Positions 42,709 through 50,980 of a DNA stretch of 64,000 nt are shown here, one piece after another. Both the position numbers and the translations under genes were made by a program. The DNA comes from Bog-532 sp963828445 (lineage in GTDB: Bacteria; Actinomycetota; Actinomycetes; Streptosporangiales; Streptosporangiaceae). Position 1 is the stretch's first letter. The number at the start of each line of letters is the position of its first letter. A model generated the notes under the pieces. It saw only the letters and a program-made list of their open reading frames with translations. It had not been told where the DNA came from and did no database searches. The stretch spans positions 56,690-120,689 of the forward strand of contig CAWHFP010000013.1 of assembly GCA_963828445.1 (NCBI GenBank), given 5' to 3'.

Positions 42709-42975
42709 TTAGTCCAGCGGCAGGACGTAGGTCCCTCGGCCCTGGATGGTGACGGTCAGCCCTTCCTCGGCCAGCACTTGCAGGGCGTGACGTACGCTGC
42801 CCCGGCTGACGCCGTACTCGCCCATGAGCTGAGACTCGGACGGCAGCGGCTGGCGGGGCGGGAACTCGCCTTTCTCGACGCGTGCCCGAAGGATGCCCGC
42901 TAGCTGTCTGTAAACGGGCACCGGGTCCAGCGGGTTGATCGTCACAGCATAGATGGTATTGACCAGGCTAAACAT
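42709..42975 (-). CDS. GntR family DNA-binding protein (KorSA-like), 88 aa
   Basis: A minimal winged-helix protein of the GntR class: PVPVYRQLAGILRARVEKGE, then SESQLMGEYGVSRGSVRHAL, and wing VLAEEGLTVTIQGRGTYVLP. There is no effector domain, as in the KorSA/Kor-type repressors of AICE transfer genes. The start could be ATG 42975 or the internal region before INPLDPVPV. It sits next to the XRE gene and upstream of the integrase side of the element. Confidence 0.85.
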   Translation of the reverse strand: MFSLVNTIYAVTINPLDPVPVYRQLAGILRARVEKGEFPPRQPLPSESQLMGEYGVSRGSVRHALQVLAEEGLTVTIQGRGTYVLPLD

Positions 42976-43197
42976 ACCTACCAGTTAGATACAGTCATAA
43001 CCGTACGTATACGTTCTAGACGTTCATGTACAGGCATGGACGAGTAATCTATGCTGAGCTTGCTTGCGGGATCGGCTGGCCACAGCCAGGCCGTCCGGCG
43101 AGTGTCTCCCGGCAGGGCCGGCAGCATCCTTCGGGATGCTCGTTCCCACGGTCTTGCCGGGGGACTTCGTCTCGATCGTCCGTGAAGGCGATGCTGC

Positions 43198-43818
43198 ATG
43201 CGCGTTGCGACAGACCAGACCGACCAACGAAGCACACCAACCGGAATCGCTCGCCAGGCGATGTATGAGGTTGCGGTGAAGCTGCACGATTTCGGCTTCG
43301 GCATCCGCCTCCCCAAAGACGGAGGCAGACACCTTGTGATCGTCAATGCCAGACGCGCCTGCAGCGAGATCACCGTCGACGACAGCGGATACGTGACGTG
43401 GGACTACTGGCCATGGACCGGAGCTACAACCGACCCCGCCGATCTTGTTGGGGTGACACTGGCCCTACTAGGCCCCGCCCCTATCGGCACACAGCCAGGC
43501 GTTGGCCGCGGACCCACACTGAAGAGCCGCGTAGGCCGAGCGCTGCGGGGGCTGGGCCTACACATCACGTTGGCCGTCTACGAGGATGCTGACGCCCTGG
43601 ACGTCGCCACCGAGGTCGTGGCAACAAACCCTGACGTTCCGTTCTGCGGCCTCGTCCGCCTGGCGGACGATGCCCGGATCACTTGGGAGTGCCAGATCGA
43701 CGGCTCCGCCGCAGAATGCGCGATGGCCGTTACTGACACCATCGTTCCGCTTCTAACGCATGGCACCGAAGGCATGCGCCCGTTACGGTCAGACAGTCCG
43801 TTACTTGAAAGGCGCTGA
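43198..43818 (+). CDS. hypothetical protein, 206 aa
   Basis: Not recognised. A soluble protein with two similar halves, each containing a YVTWDYWP-type strand: ACSEITVDDSGYVTWDYWPW and LVRLADDARITWECQIDGSA. A duplicated alpha/beta fold is therefore possible. Start codon ATG 43198. It is divergent from the GntR gene and transcribed towards the integrase end. Similar genes are found in other actinobacterial elements but without function. Confidence 0.65.
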   Translation: MRVATDQTDQRSTPTGIARQAMYEVAVKLHDFGFGIRLPKDGGRHLVIVNARRACSEITVDDSGYVTWDYWPWTGATTDPADLVGVTLALLGPAPIGTQPGVGRGPTLKSRVGRALRGLGLHITLAVYEDADALDVATEVVATNPDVPFCGLVRLADDARITWECQIDGSAAECAMAVTDTIVPLLTHGTEGMRPLRSDSPLLERR

Positions 43819-43903
43819 AATACGACGTCGGCGCCCATGACCCAATTGATAGGGACGATCCGGACGGCCCGGCCTTAGAAGCACGGGCCGCCCGCTCGTA
43901 TCA

Positions 43904-44047
43904 CTACTTCTTACCGCTACCGCGAGGCTTGCCGGCGTCGCTCCGCTTCTTGCGCCAGCGACCGTCCTCATTCCGGGCGCGCGGCTCCTTGCCGCCGCCA
44001 GGACTTGGGACGTGCGGAATCTTCTTACCTGCTCTACGGTCGGCCAT
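43904..44047 (-). CDS. small basic protein, 47 aa
   Basis: ATG 44047 follows GGAAGGAGG, a near-perfect ribosome binding site, and encodes a very basic, Gly/Pro-rich peptide (MADRRAGKKIPHVPSPGGGK ... WRKKRSDAGKPRGSGKK). The longer frame to 44152 lacks a start signal. Possibly a nucleic-acid-binding or excisionase-region protein; unrecognised. Confidence 0.6.
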   Translation of the reverse strand: MADRRAGKKIPHVPSPGGGKEPRARNEDGRWRKKRSDAGKPRGSGKK

Positions 44048-44360
44048 GCCGACCTCCTTCCACTCGGCAGGATGGGACGTTCCCATCTCCGCCACCGTGA
44101 AGAAGCCCAGCCGGCTCGTTAGTCGCCAACGGACCGTAGTGCTAGAGTTCAAGTGCTGAGTATCTCAAACCCCGGCTGCTGAGCGCCCCGGCGCTTATGG
44201 CAGCCGGGGTCTTCACGTATTACTGCCATTATATCGCGCAAGATCACATCGATGTTAGTAGCCGGTAATACGTGATTCGACTCATTATTTTTGTCATTAG
44301 ATACGCCTATTAATTGGCATACCTGGGCCTGAATCCTGATTAAGGTTTGGCTGGTCGGAT

Positions 44361-45356
44361 CTAGATCCTGTCGCCTGGACTCAGGCGGGCATGCGCTTGG
44401 TGCGCACGAGCAATGCCTCGAGCTTCGGTGTACTCGCGGACCATGTCGTAGGTCTTCCACCCCGTGATGTGCATGAGGTCGTCTGTCGAACCCCCGGCCG
44501 CCAGCCACTGGTCGGCGAACGAGCGGCGGAAGCGGTGCGGATGGACATTTTGAATCCCCGCCTGGAGCCCCCGGCGCTTGACCATGGCGCGGATACCGCT
44601 GTCGGTCATGTGGTCCACCCCGCGACCCTGCTGCCCTAGCCAGAGCCAGGGCGACGAGGCGTGCGGGTGGCGGGCACGGACGCGGATGTACCGGTCAAGA
44701 GCGGCGGCCGACTTCTTGCCGATCGGCACCCAGGTTTCATCTCCGCCCTTGAGCCGAATTCGTAGCCGACGCTGGGTCAGGAACACATCGTTGTGCGCAT
44801 CCTCGTCGGGGTCGTAACGCAGATTCGCCAGCCCGGAGACTCTCATACCTGTGTCCATGAAGATTCGGATCATCGCAGTGTCGCGGCGGTCCTCAAACGC
44901 CGAGCCCTGACACGCCCGAAGGAGCCGAGTCAGCTCGGCGTCCTCGAAGAACGGCTTCGCCTTCTTGGTCACCTTGGGCTTGTCGATGCGGTCCATTGGG
45001 CTGGGAGCTGGCCGTTCCTCCTCGCGCACCAGCCAGCCGAAGAAGACTCGTAGATTGCGGAAGTGGACGGCAGCCGAAACCGCGGACGTACGGCGCTCCT
45101 CGGCCAAGAGGAAGGCGCGCAGGTGGTCAGCGCCCACGCCCTCAACGTCCGAGGGCATGCCTTGAGCGTCGAGGAAGGCACATAGCGCGCGAGCCGAGTC
45201 GGTGTAGGACCGGACGGTCCTGGGGCTCTTGCCCGCGGCCTCCAGCGAGAGCTGCCACGAGGTGATGAAGGTACGCAGAGACGGCCCTGCCGGTGCAGGG
45301 GTGGTCTCCCGGCGTCCACGCTTGCGCCGGGCGTTGCCCATGTTGGCGACGGACAT
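44361..45356 (-). CDS. tyrosine recombinase/integrase of the left element
   Basis: A 331-aa phage-type integrase. An N-terminal SAM-like core-binding domain (LRTFITSWQLSLEAAGKSPR) precedes the catalytic domain: Arg I in IFMDTGMRVSGLANLRYDPD, HxxR in NVHPHRFRRSFADQWLAAGG, the second His/Trp position in DLMHITGWKTYDMV and the nucleophile Tyr in VREYTEARG. ATG 45356 follows AGGAG. The gene lies 167 bp from the intact tRNA-Arg copy, the usual place for an integrase that recombines within that tRNA. Core overlap with the left fragment ends in the anticodon loop. Confidence 0.93.
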   Translation of the reverse strand: MSVANMGNARRKRGRRETTPAPAGPSLRTFITSWQLSLEAAGKSPRTVRSYTDSARALCAFLDAQGMPSDVEGVGADHLRAFLLAEERRTSAVSAAVHFRNLRVFFGWLVREEERPAPSPMDRIDKPKVTKKAKPFFEDAELTRLLRACQGSAFEDRRDTAMIRIFMDTGMRVSGLANLRYDPDEDAHNDVFLTQRRLRIRLKGGDETWVPIGKKSAAALDRYIRVRARHPHASSPWLWLGQQGRGVDHMTDSGIRAMVKRRGLQAGIQNVHPHRFRRSFADQWLAAGGSTDDLMHITGWKTYDMVREYTEARGIARAHQAHARLSPGDRI

Positions 45357-45437
45357 GGAGTGCTCCTGTCCGACCAGTGCGACCTTCGTCCGCTGATGGC
45401 GTACCCTTAGGGGTCAGGCAAGCCAGTTGGCGAACGG

Positions 45438-45450
45438 CGAATCAGACGCT
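45438..45450. repeat. 13-bp arm-type repeat, right copy
   Basis: CGAATCAGACGCT, identical to 30432-30444, lies between the integrase start and the tRNA-Arg gene. Confidence 0.5.
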
Positions 45451-45522
45451 CTTTAACCGCTGTGCTTGTGTGGTAGCGTAACACAGGACCGGCAAAATGC
45501 CAGGTCAGACAACTTAAGACTG

Positions 45523-45598
45523 GCGCTCGTAGCTCAACGGATAGAGCATCTGACTACGGATCAGAAGGTTGGGGGTTCGAGTCCCTCCGAGCGCGCCA
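45523..45598 (+). tRNA. tRNA-Arg (anticodon ACG), intact; integration site
   Basis: A full cloverleaf can be drawn: acceptor GCGCTCG pairs with CGAGCGC, anticodon stem TCTGA/TCAGA encloses loop CTACGGA with anticodon ACG at 45556-45558, the T arm contains GGTTCGAGTCC, and CCA is encoded at 45596-45598. Its 5' half is duplicated at 30331 and its 3' half at 50036 and 51964. A TTTAAC/TAGCGT promoter-like pair at 45452-45479 lies upstream, within the element, and a terminator follows at 45606. Confidence 0.95.
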
Positions 45599-45605
45599 GG
45601 TCAGA

Positions 45606-45635
45606 GGCCTTACCCGTTCCGGGTAGGGCCTTTTT
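45606..45635 (+). terminator. terminator after tRNA-Arg
   Basis: GGCC-T-TACCC (45606-45615) pairs with GGGTA-G-GGCC (45621-45630) and is followed by TTTTT, 7 bp after the tRNA CCA. Confidence 0.85.
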
Positions 45636-45955
45636 GCTAACGCACTTGCTAACAGCGAGGCCGGGCGCGGGAATGGCCCGGGCGAAGATGTCGGCTGCTT
45701 CGGCGAGTTGCTCGTTGACCACGTGGGCGTAGACGCGCAAGGTGATCGAGGGGTCAGCGTGGCCGAGCCGGGCGGCGACCACGTGACCGGACACCGGCCA
45801 GCAGCAGGGTTGTCGCGTGGATGTGCCACAGATCGTGCAGCCGGGCATGCGGGAGCGGGTCGTTCTGGCCGTCCAGCTGATTATGGACGCTGATAAGGTC
45901 AGCCATGAGGATGGTGGCCTTCGATTCGCTGCCGGCGATGACGGCGGCCGAGCCG

Positions 45956-45970
45956 GTGATGCGCACGCAC
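45956..45970. repeat. 15-bp target duplication, left copy
   Basis: GTGATGCGCACGCAC directly precedes the IS left end. Identical copies follow its right end at 48581-48595 and 48597-48611. Confidence 0.88.
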
Positions 45971-46080
45971 TGTCTAGTCCCACCTGATGCTTGACGGATC
46001 AGTCCGAGGACATGTTTTCCAGATGGCCTAGGAAACATGGGTGGCCTTGCGGGGCCGGGGCTTGCGGGTAGTTTCGGCGT

Positions 46081-46626
46081 GTGGCAGATGCGCGGGTGGT
46101 CATCGTGGACTATGACCCGGCCTGGCCCGGCCGCTTCGCTGAGCAGCGAATAGTGGTGGAAGGGCTGCTCCGGCCATGGCTTGCTGGGCCGGTTGAGCAC
46201 ATCGGCTCGACATCGGTCCCGGGACTGCGTGCCAAGCCGGTCATTGACCTCCTGGCCCCGGTGAGCTCGCTGGCTGACGCACGAGCCGCGGTGCCGGTGC
46301 TGACTGATGCGGGCTGGCTGTTCTGGCCGGAGGACCCGTGCAGTCATTACCGGCTGTGGTTCCTGCGTCCCCGGCCAGAGGCCCGGACTCACCACTTGCA
46401 TGTGATCGAGCAGGGGCATCCGCAAGCCAGAGCATTGCTGGTGTTCCGGGATGTGCTGCGCGCTGATGCCGGGCTTCGCCGCGAGTACGCCGGCTTGAAG
46501 GAACAGCTCGCCCGGCAGCATCCTGAGGGCCGCAACGCCTATACCAATGCGAAGGGAGTTTTCATCGAGCGGGCGCTGCGGCAGGCAGGCATCGAGTCGC
46601 CGCCACGGGATGTGCTGCCCGAGTAG
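46081..46626 (+). CDS. GrpB family protein (nucleotidyltransferase-like), IS passenger
   Basis: A 181-aa GrpB/UPF0157-type protein. The nucleotidyltransferase-like core is VEHIGSTSVPGLRAKPVIDL (G-S-T-S...D-L), followed by HLHVIEQGHPQARALLVFRD and the C-terminal YTNAKGVFIERALRQAG. In other bacteria this domain occurs alone or fused to CoaE. The alone form has no established substrate. GTG 46081 begins about 110 bp inside the left end of the IS, and the 3' end faces the transposase gene 37 bp away, so it is bounded by the inverted repeats and presumably moves with them. Confidence 0.85.
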   Translation: MADARVVIVDYDPAWPGRFAEQRIVVEGLLRPWLAGPVEHIGSTSVPGLRAKPVIDLLAPVSSLADARAAVPVLTDAGWLFWPEDPCSHYRLWFLRPRPEARTHHLHVIEQGHPQARALLVFRDVLRADAGLRREYAGLKEQLARQHPEGRNAYTNAKGVFIERALRQAGIESPPRDVLPE

Positions 46627-46663
46627 GTGCGGCTGCCCTGGTGGATGCCCGGAAAGATCCTGC

Positions 46664-48463
46664 TCAGCCATGGCCTGCCTTGCGGGGCTGCTGGGCTTTG
46701 ATGCTGCGGACCGGCTGGGTGGTGGTCCGGCGGACGGCGCGGGTGTCGTCGCCGTCCAGGTCGATGGTGATGACCTCGGTGCTGACGTGGACGGTGACGA
46801 TGCGGCGGGCGTGGATGCGTCCGAGGGCGATCTTCTGCCCGGCGATCATGATGACGCCGGTGTTGCTGGCCACCCGCTGGGCGGTCACGGGTGCGGCCGA
46901 GGGCTGCGGGGGTGGCCCGGCGGGGCGGGCGCCGCGCAGCTTGCGGGCCTGATCCCCGGTCAGCGGGCTGGGCCGGGTCCGCAGCAGTTCCCGGGTGCTG
47001 GGGTCGAAGAACATCAGCGTGTTCTCCTCGATCCGGACGCTGACCCGTCGGCCGCCGAGGATCTCCGCGGCCAGGACGTAGCGGTTGGCCAGGTGGACGG
47101 CGCCGTCTTTGCTGACGATCCGGTCCACCTCGATCGCTGCGCCCTGTTCGGCGGGTGGCAGGGGCGGTGGGCCGGCCGGACGGGCTCCGGTCGTGGCCAG
47201 GGCGGTCAGGTCGGCGGCGGACAGGTGCGAGCGGACGGTCTTGATCCGGGCCCCGGCGAGCAGCAGGTGGATGACCTCGGTGCTGGCCCAGAACGTGACG
47301 GCCAGCCCGGACCGGTCCGGCCCGAGCCAGAACTGCCGCCGGGCGACCTGCATGTTGCCGCTGACAGGGACGATCCGCTCGAACTCCACCGGGCCGCCGT
47401 CATAGACCGGCACCGCCGCAGCAGCCGGTTCGGCGGCAGCCTGTTCCGGTGTCCCGGCCGAATCCGGGCTGGCGGGCGGGGCAGCGGACAGGGCCAGCAC
47501 GGCCGGGAGCCGCACCGGCAGCAGCTTGGCCTCGGCCTTGGCCCGGGCGGTGCTGAACCGCTGCGCCGGGGTGGCCATGCCGAGTGACTGGTGCGGCCGG
47601 GCGGTGTTGTATTCAGCGACCCACCCGTCGATGGCGGCCTGGGCGGCGGCCAGGTCCGTGAACGGAACCGCGTCGTTGAGCAGCTCACGGCGCAAGCTGC
47701 CGTGGAACCGCTCGATCTTTCCCGTCGTGGTCGGGGTGCGGGGCTGGGTCAGCCGGTGGGTGATGCCGTTGTCGCGGCAGATCCGGTCGGACAGCACCTC
47801 CCCGCCCTTGCCGAACCGGTCGGTGAACTGCTTGCCATTGTCAGACAGCACTTCACCGGGCACCCCGAACTTCTGCAGCGCGGCGGCGAACGCCAGGCAG
47901 ACCGCCCGGCCAGTGGCCCGGGCCACCACCGAGGCGATCACGCAGTACCGGGAATGATCATCGACGCCGGTGACGATCTTGGCTTCAGTCCCGTCGGCCA
48001 GGAACGCCCCGCCGACGATGTCCAGCTGCCACAACGCCATCGGCTCATCCCGTTCCCACCGCACATAGCTGTCCTTGGGCCGCTTGCGCGGGGACGGCTC
48101 GATCAGCCCATGGCGGACCAGGACCCGGTAGACACTCATCCGCGACGGCACCGGGCTCACACTGACCCCGGCCCGCTTCAGCTCGTGAAAGATCCGGACC
48201 GGGCCCCAGCGGGGATGCTCGCGGCGCATCTCACACACCACCGCCTCCATCTGGGCACTGACCTGCGCCGGAGACGACTTCGGCCGCCGGGACCGATCGG
48301 CCAGCCCGGCCAGGCCACCGGCCTCATAACGGCGGACCCAGGCATGCACACTCTGCCGGGACACCCCGAACCGCTCGGCGACCTCGGTGACCGGAACCCC
48401 GGCGGCAACTTCCAGGACAGCGCGGTAACGCTGCTCGACAACGGACAACTCGACCAGTGCCAA
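46664..48463 (-). CDS. IS481-like family transposase with long C-terminal extension
   Basis: A DDE transposase of 599 aa. The N-terminal helix-turn-helix is VTEVAERFGVSRQSVHAWVR, and an HTH-like second domain has HPRWGPVRIFHELKRAGVSV. The catalytic residues are in MALWQLDIVGGAFLADGTEA (first D), GVPGEVLSDNGKQFTDRFGK (second D in SDNG) and TTGKIERFHGSLRRELLND (E). After PHQSLGMATPAQRF the protein continues about 280 residues with related beta segments (GRRVSVRIEENTLMFFDPST, ARRIVTVHVSTEVITIDLDG). This extended form occurs in actinobacterial IS481 relatives. All motifs are intact, so it is probably functional. Confidence 0.93.
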   Translation of the reverse strand: MALVELSVVEQRYRAVLEVAAGVPVTEVAERFGVSRQSVHAWVRRYEAGGLAGLADRSRRPKSSPAQVSAQMEAVVCEMRREHPRWGPVRIFHELKRAGVSVSPVPSRMSVYRVLVRHGLIEPSPRKRPKDSYVRWERDEPMALWQLDIVGGAFLADGTEAKIVTGVDDHSRYCVIASVVARATGRAVCLAFAAALQKFGVPGEVLSDNGKQFTDRFGKGGEVLSDRICRDNGITHRLTQPRTPTTTGKIERFHGSLRRELLNDAVPFTDLAAAQAAIDGWVAEYNTARPHQSLGMATPAQRFSTARAKAEAKLLPVRLPAVLALSAAPPASPDSAGTPEQAAAEPAAAAVPVYDGGPVEFERIVPVSGNMQVARRQFWLGPDRSGLAVTFWASTEVIHLLLAGARIKTVRSHLSAADLTALATTGARPAGPPPLPPAEQGAAIEVDRIVSKDGAVHLANRYVLAAEILGGRRVSVRIEENTLMFFDPSTRELLRTRPSPLTGDQARKLRGARPAGPPPQPSAAPVTAQRVASNTGVIMIAGQKIALGRIHARRIVTVHVSTEVITIDLDGDDTRAVRRTTTQPVRSIKAQQPRKAGHG

Positions 48464-48580
48464 CCCCGGCCTCCTGCCACCTCACCGCCCGCAAACGATG
48501 AGGACCAGGAAAGCCAGCTCACGGCCATCTGTAAGCCATGTGCTGGGACTGTGATGTCAAGCATCTCCCGTGACAGGACA

Positions 48581-48611
48581 GTGATGCGCACGCACTGTGA
48601 TGCGCACGCAC
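48581..48611. repeat. 15-bp target duplication, right copy, plus a second tandem copy
   Basis: GTGATGCGCACGCAC at 48581-48595 adjoins the IS right end and is repeated at 48597-48611 after one spacer base. The target was therefore already repetitive or was duplicated twice. Confidence 0.85.
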
Positions 48612-49263
48612 CTGCTGTGACAACTTTCTCTACGGCTTCAAGGGCGCACCTTCGGCGCGCCGGGCCTGACGGCCAGGACGTGAATCGCGTGGAACGGGCG
48701 CGGCGAATCGCCAAGATGAACGCCAGAGTCGCCCGCAGTATGCGGCTGGGGTCAGGGCCGGGCGGCGCACCGTAGGCGGGGCGGCAGCTTTCGTCACGCC
48801 CTTTGGGCGGGAGCCCGCCGGGCGTGCCGAGCTGCCGCGCCCGGCGGCCCCGGTGACCGGCCGCATGCGGTACCCGCCGCATCGGCCCGATGCCGCGCCC
48901 GGCCGAGAGCACCAAGCCGACGGGCACACGACAGTAGCGCCATCGCCGGGAGAGCATCACAGCAACGGGGACGGAACGCCGCGCATTGTCCGGGCCACCT
49001 CCTCCACCCGCAAGGGCACCCGAAGATCCTTTCTAACCGCTCCGCAGAAAGCATCTTCAGGACCCACCCTTGCGCGCGGAGCCTCTGGCGACCCAGCGGG
49101 CCTGACGGCGAGGGCCAGGCCGAAGGCCAGGCCTGAAGCGCACGCGGCGAACCTCCGTGAGCGGAGGCGCATCTAACGATCTGATGTCCCTCTAATCGGC
49201 AAGAAGCAAAACCAGATTAATTGGCGGATGAGGCTACGCCCGGAATGATCAGGGTCAGGACTC
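48612..49263. other. no supported gene; remnant-like sequence right of the IS
   Basis: Several open frames exist but none has a recognisable domain or start signal. On the minus strand a frame running into the IS target (ending ALEAVEKVVTAGACASQCVR) may be the other part of the gene split by the IS, but it does not match an integrase N-terminus convincingly. Confidence 0.4.
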
Positions 49264-49731
49264 CTAGCTGTCCGCCTGCTCACGCTGGTCGCTGTCGTGA
49301 TACAGGGTCCTGGCTTCATGGGTGTTGAGGGGGCGGAACGTGCGACGTTCCTGCTTAGGGTCTTCCAGCAGGGCCATCACTGCTTCGGCGATGCCCCGGC
49401 TCTCATCCGGGAAGCCCCGGACCCGTTCAGATGCCGTCGCGATGACTTGCTCAAGCACGTCCATGGATGGACGCCCAGCGGTCTTCCCGGACAGGAAGAT
49501 CTTGGTTGCCAGATCGTAGGCCTGAAGCTGCATTATGTGCTTTGGCGGGTTGTCACCGCTGCGTGCATTTTCCACGAGCTGGCCCAGTGCCAGCCGTGCC
49601 TTCTCCAGATCGAGGCCATCTGACCGCATAGCAGTCCACCACCAATCACGCTGTTCCGTCCATTGACTGCCGAGCCGGGCGTGCCTGTCAAACTGGTATC
49701 GGCGCAGCGCGTGCACGATCCCAAGATCCAT
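49264..49731 (-). CDS. hypothetical protein, 155 aa
   Basis: Not recognised. Soluble, helix-rich, acidic/basic mixed composition (DLEKARLALGQLVENARSGD, MDVLEQVIATASERVRGFPD, IAEAVMALLEDPKQERRTFR). ATG 49731 has no clear ribosome binding site. Lies in the right-hand island segment between the IS and the att remnant at 50036. Codon use is plausible for coding but less GC-biased than core genes. Confidence 0.5.
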   Translation of the reverse strand: MDLGIVHALRRYQFDRHARLGSQWTEQRDWWWTAMRSDGLDLEKARLALGQLVENARSGDNPPKHIMQLQAYDLATKIFLSGKTAGRPSMDVLEQVIATASERVRGFPDESRGIAEAVMALLEDPKQERRTFRPLNTHEARTLYHDSDQREQADS

Positions 49732-49811
49732 CCAGCGAAAACCGCATCATCGCTGAAGCCGTGATTGGGATGCTGGAGGTGTCGCCTGGGGGCATCGGAG
49801 TTTAACTGTTG

Positions 49812-49880
49812 ATTGACAGCACCGGCCCGGACCTTGCAACTATGGACCCAGCAGAGCTGCTGTCAATTGCGGCTTGACAG
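49812..49880. repeat. cluster of TTGACAG motifs near an att remnant
   Basis: ATTGACAGCA (49812-49821) and its reverse complement TGCTGTCAAT (49858-49867) form a spaced inverted repeat, and a third TTGACAG is at 49874-49880. They lie about 160-220 bp inside the att remnant at 50036, a usual place for recombinase arm sites. No gene is supported between 49732 and 50035. Confidence 0.45.
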
Positions 49881-50035
49881 TCAACCGACAATCGGCCACT
49901 AGGGGAGAGTCGGTCATGCTGGCCGCATTTTGGCCGCACGGGGACGCTCAACACTGCCGTTCACTGCGTATCAGTGAGTAGTGTTTCGCCAGCTCAACAG
50001 TCGAATAGGCAGGTAGCGGACGCACCTGTAGCTCT

Positions 50036-50080
50036 CTACGGATCAGAAGGTGGGGGGTTCGAGTCCCTCCGAGCGCGCCA
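50036..50080 (+). repeat. att remnant: 3' half of tRNA-Arg (first copy)
   Basis: Starts at CTACGGATC in the anticodon loop and runs to the CCA end. Differs from the intact tRNA 3' half by one base (GGTGGGGGG for GGTTGGGGG). It marks the right end of the second element. Confidence 0.88.
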
Positions 50081-50099
50081 GCATGGCCGTCAAAAATCT

Positions 50100-50534
50100 T
50101 CAGTCGCCGATTGCCTTGCGGACAAGCTCCGCGACGGTCTTCTCGTCGGCCGACGAGAGCTCGATGACGGCCCAGGACGTGGGCCACATCGTGCCATCGT
50201 CGAGCTGTGCCGCCCCGAAGAAGGTGAGGTTGGCGTAGCGACCCTTGAACCTCGCGCGCTCCTGATAGAACAGCACGGCCTTGCCGTCCGCGTTGGCATA
50301 GGCAGGACTGCCGTACAACAGCTTCGGCACCAGCGACGGTGCGACCTTCGTGACGATCTCGTGAATCCGCTCAGCATTCGTCTTGTCCGGCTCATCCAGC
50401 GAGGCGATCTTGTCGAGTACCGACTTCAACCCCGCTGCGGCAGCCTCCTGCGCTTTGAGTTCCTTAGCCCGCTTACGCGCCGCCGCGCGCTCTTCAGCCG
50501 TGGATTCAGAGCCGGACTTCTTGGTTGATGCCAT
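50100..50534 (-). CDS. DUF1801-like (YdhG/YjhX-type) protein
   Basis: A 144-aa protein from ATG 50534 (MASTKKSGSESTAEERA). A lysine/alanine-rich helix of about 40 residues leads into the conserved domain with RIHEIVTKVAPSLVPKLLYG, SPAYANADGKAVLFYQERAR, and YANLTFFGAAQLDDGTMWPT, the strand pattern of DUF1801/iron-chaperone-like proteins. The biochemical role is not established. It begins after GCTAAC repeats at 50571-50588 that resemble those next to the tRNA at 45636-45653, and ends 20 bp from the att remnant. Confidence 0.75.
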   Translation of the reverse strand: MASTKKSGSESTAEERAAARKRAKELKAQEAAAAGLKSVLDKIASLDEPDKTNAERIHEIVTKVAPSLVPKLLYGSPAYANADGKAVLFYQERARFKGRYANLTFFGAAQLDDGTMWPTSWAVIELSSADEKTVAELVRKAIGD

Positions 50535-50980
50535 GCGCTCATTATCACGCGACACGCCTCGCCGCCTCCTGCTAACGCGGCTGCTAACAACGATGCTGGA
50601 CCGCTCGGGACGGCACTGGGATCAGAAACAGCCTTCGCCCTGACCGTGTCCCTGATCACCATCTTTGCCAGCGACGCGGTGCAGCATCGAGCGCCTTGAC
50701 CGCTCTTCGCGAACTACTCATGTTCTGGACATGCACCGCTATCGCGGCGATCGACATGGCGAGCCGGGAATCTCGAGCAAGACATTCTCAGCAGCGGCCT
50801 CGATCCAAAGAACCGCCGATATGGTCGGGCGGGCTGGCCCTTGAGAGGCTGGTCAGTGCCGCACCGAATCGAACGCAGTGCAGATGGGACAGAGCGCTCA
50901 GGCCCGCGCCGCGGGCGGCGCTGCCGCCCGCGGGAAAGTGAGGGGCTCAGCGGGCCTTGTTCCCCGGCTGAGGGCGTGAA
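50535..50980. other. no supported gene
   Basis: Apart from GCTAAC repeats near 50571-50588 (GCTAACGCGGCTGCTAAC), nothing with coding character is seen between the DUF1801 gene and infA. Confidence 0.45.

Larger units (their letters stand above)
45561..45970 (-). pseudogene. integrase remnant, C-terminal part, interrupted by the IS
   Basis: The C-terminal end of a tyrosine recombinase in two frames. PHARLHDLWHIHATTLLLAG (catalytic HxLRH here HDLWH, arginine lost) shifts frame near 45790 to AARLGHADPSITLRVYAHVV, which still carries the histidine and tyrosine. It ends SEGLEPPTF, encoded inside the tRNA 3' half, typical of integrases whose gene ends in the att site. The upstream part is cut off by the IS at 45971. 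It belonged to a second element that used the 3' half of the same tRNA. Confidence 0.8.
45971..48580. mobile_element. IS481-family-like element (2610 bp) with a GrpB-family passenger gene
   Basis: The ends begin TGTC and finish GACA. Left end TGTCTAGTCCCACCTGATGC, then TTGACGGATCAGTCC, aligns with the right end read in reverse, TGTCCTGTCACGGGAGATGC, then TTGACATCACAGTCC, giving an imperfect terminal inverted repeat of about 35 bp. A 15-bp direct repeat flanks both sides. Inside lie a GrpB-like gene near the left end on the plus strand and a full-length 599-aa transposase gene on the minus strand. Simple IS481 members carry only the transposase, so the extra gene is notable. Confidence 0.85.

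Noticed and set aside
48612..48960. Right-hand half of the integrase split by the IS
   Set aside because: The minus-strand frame joins across the target repeat but shows no core-binding or catalytic integrase motif, so the link is not supported.
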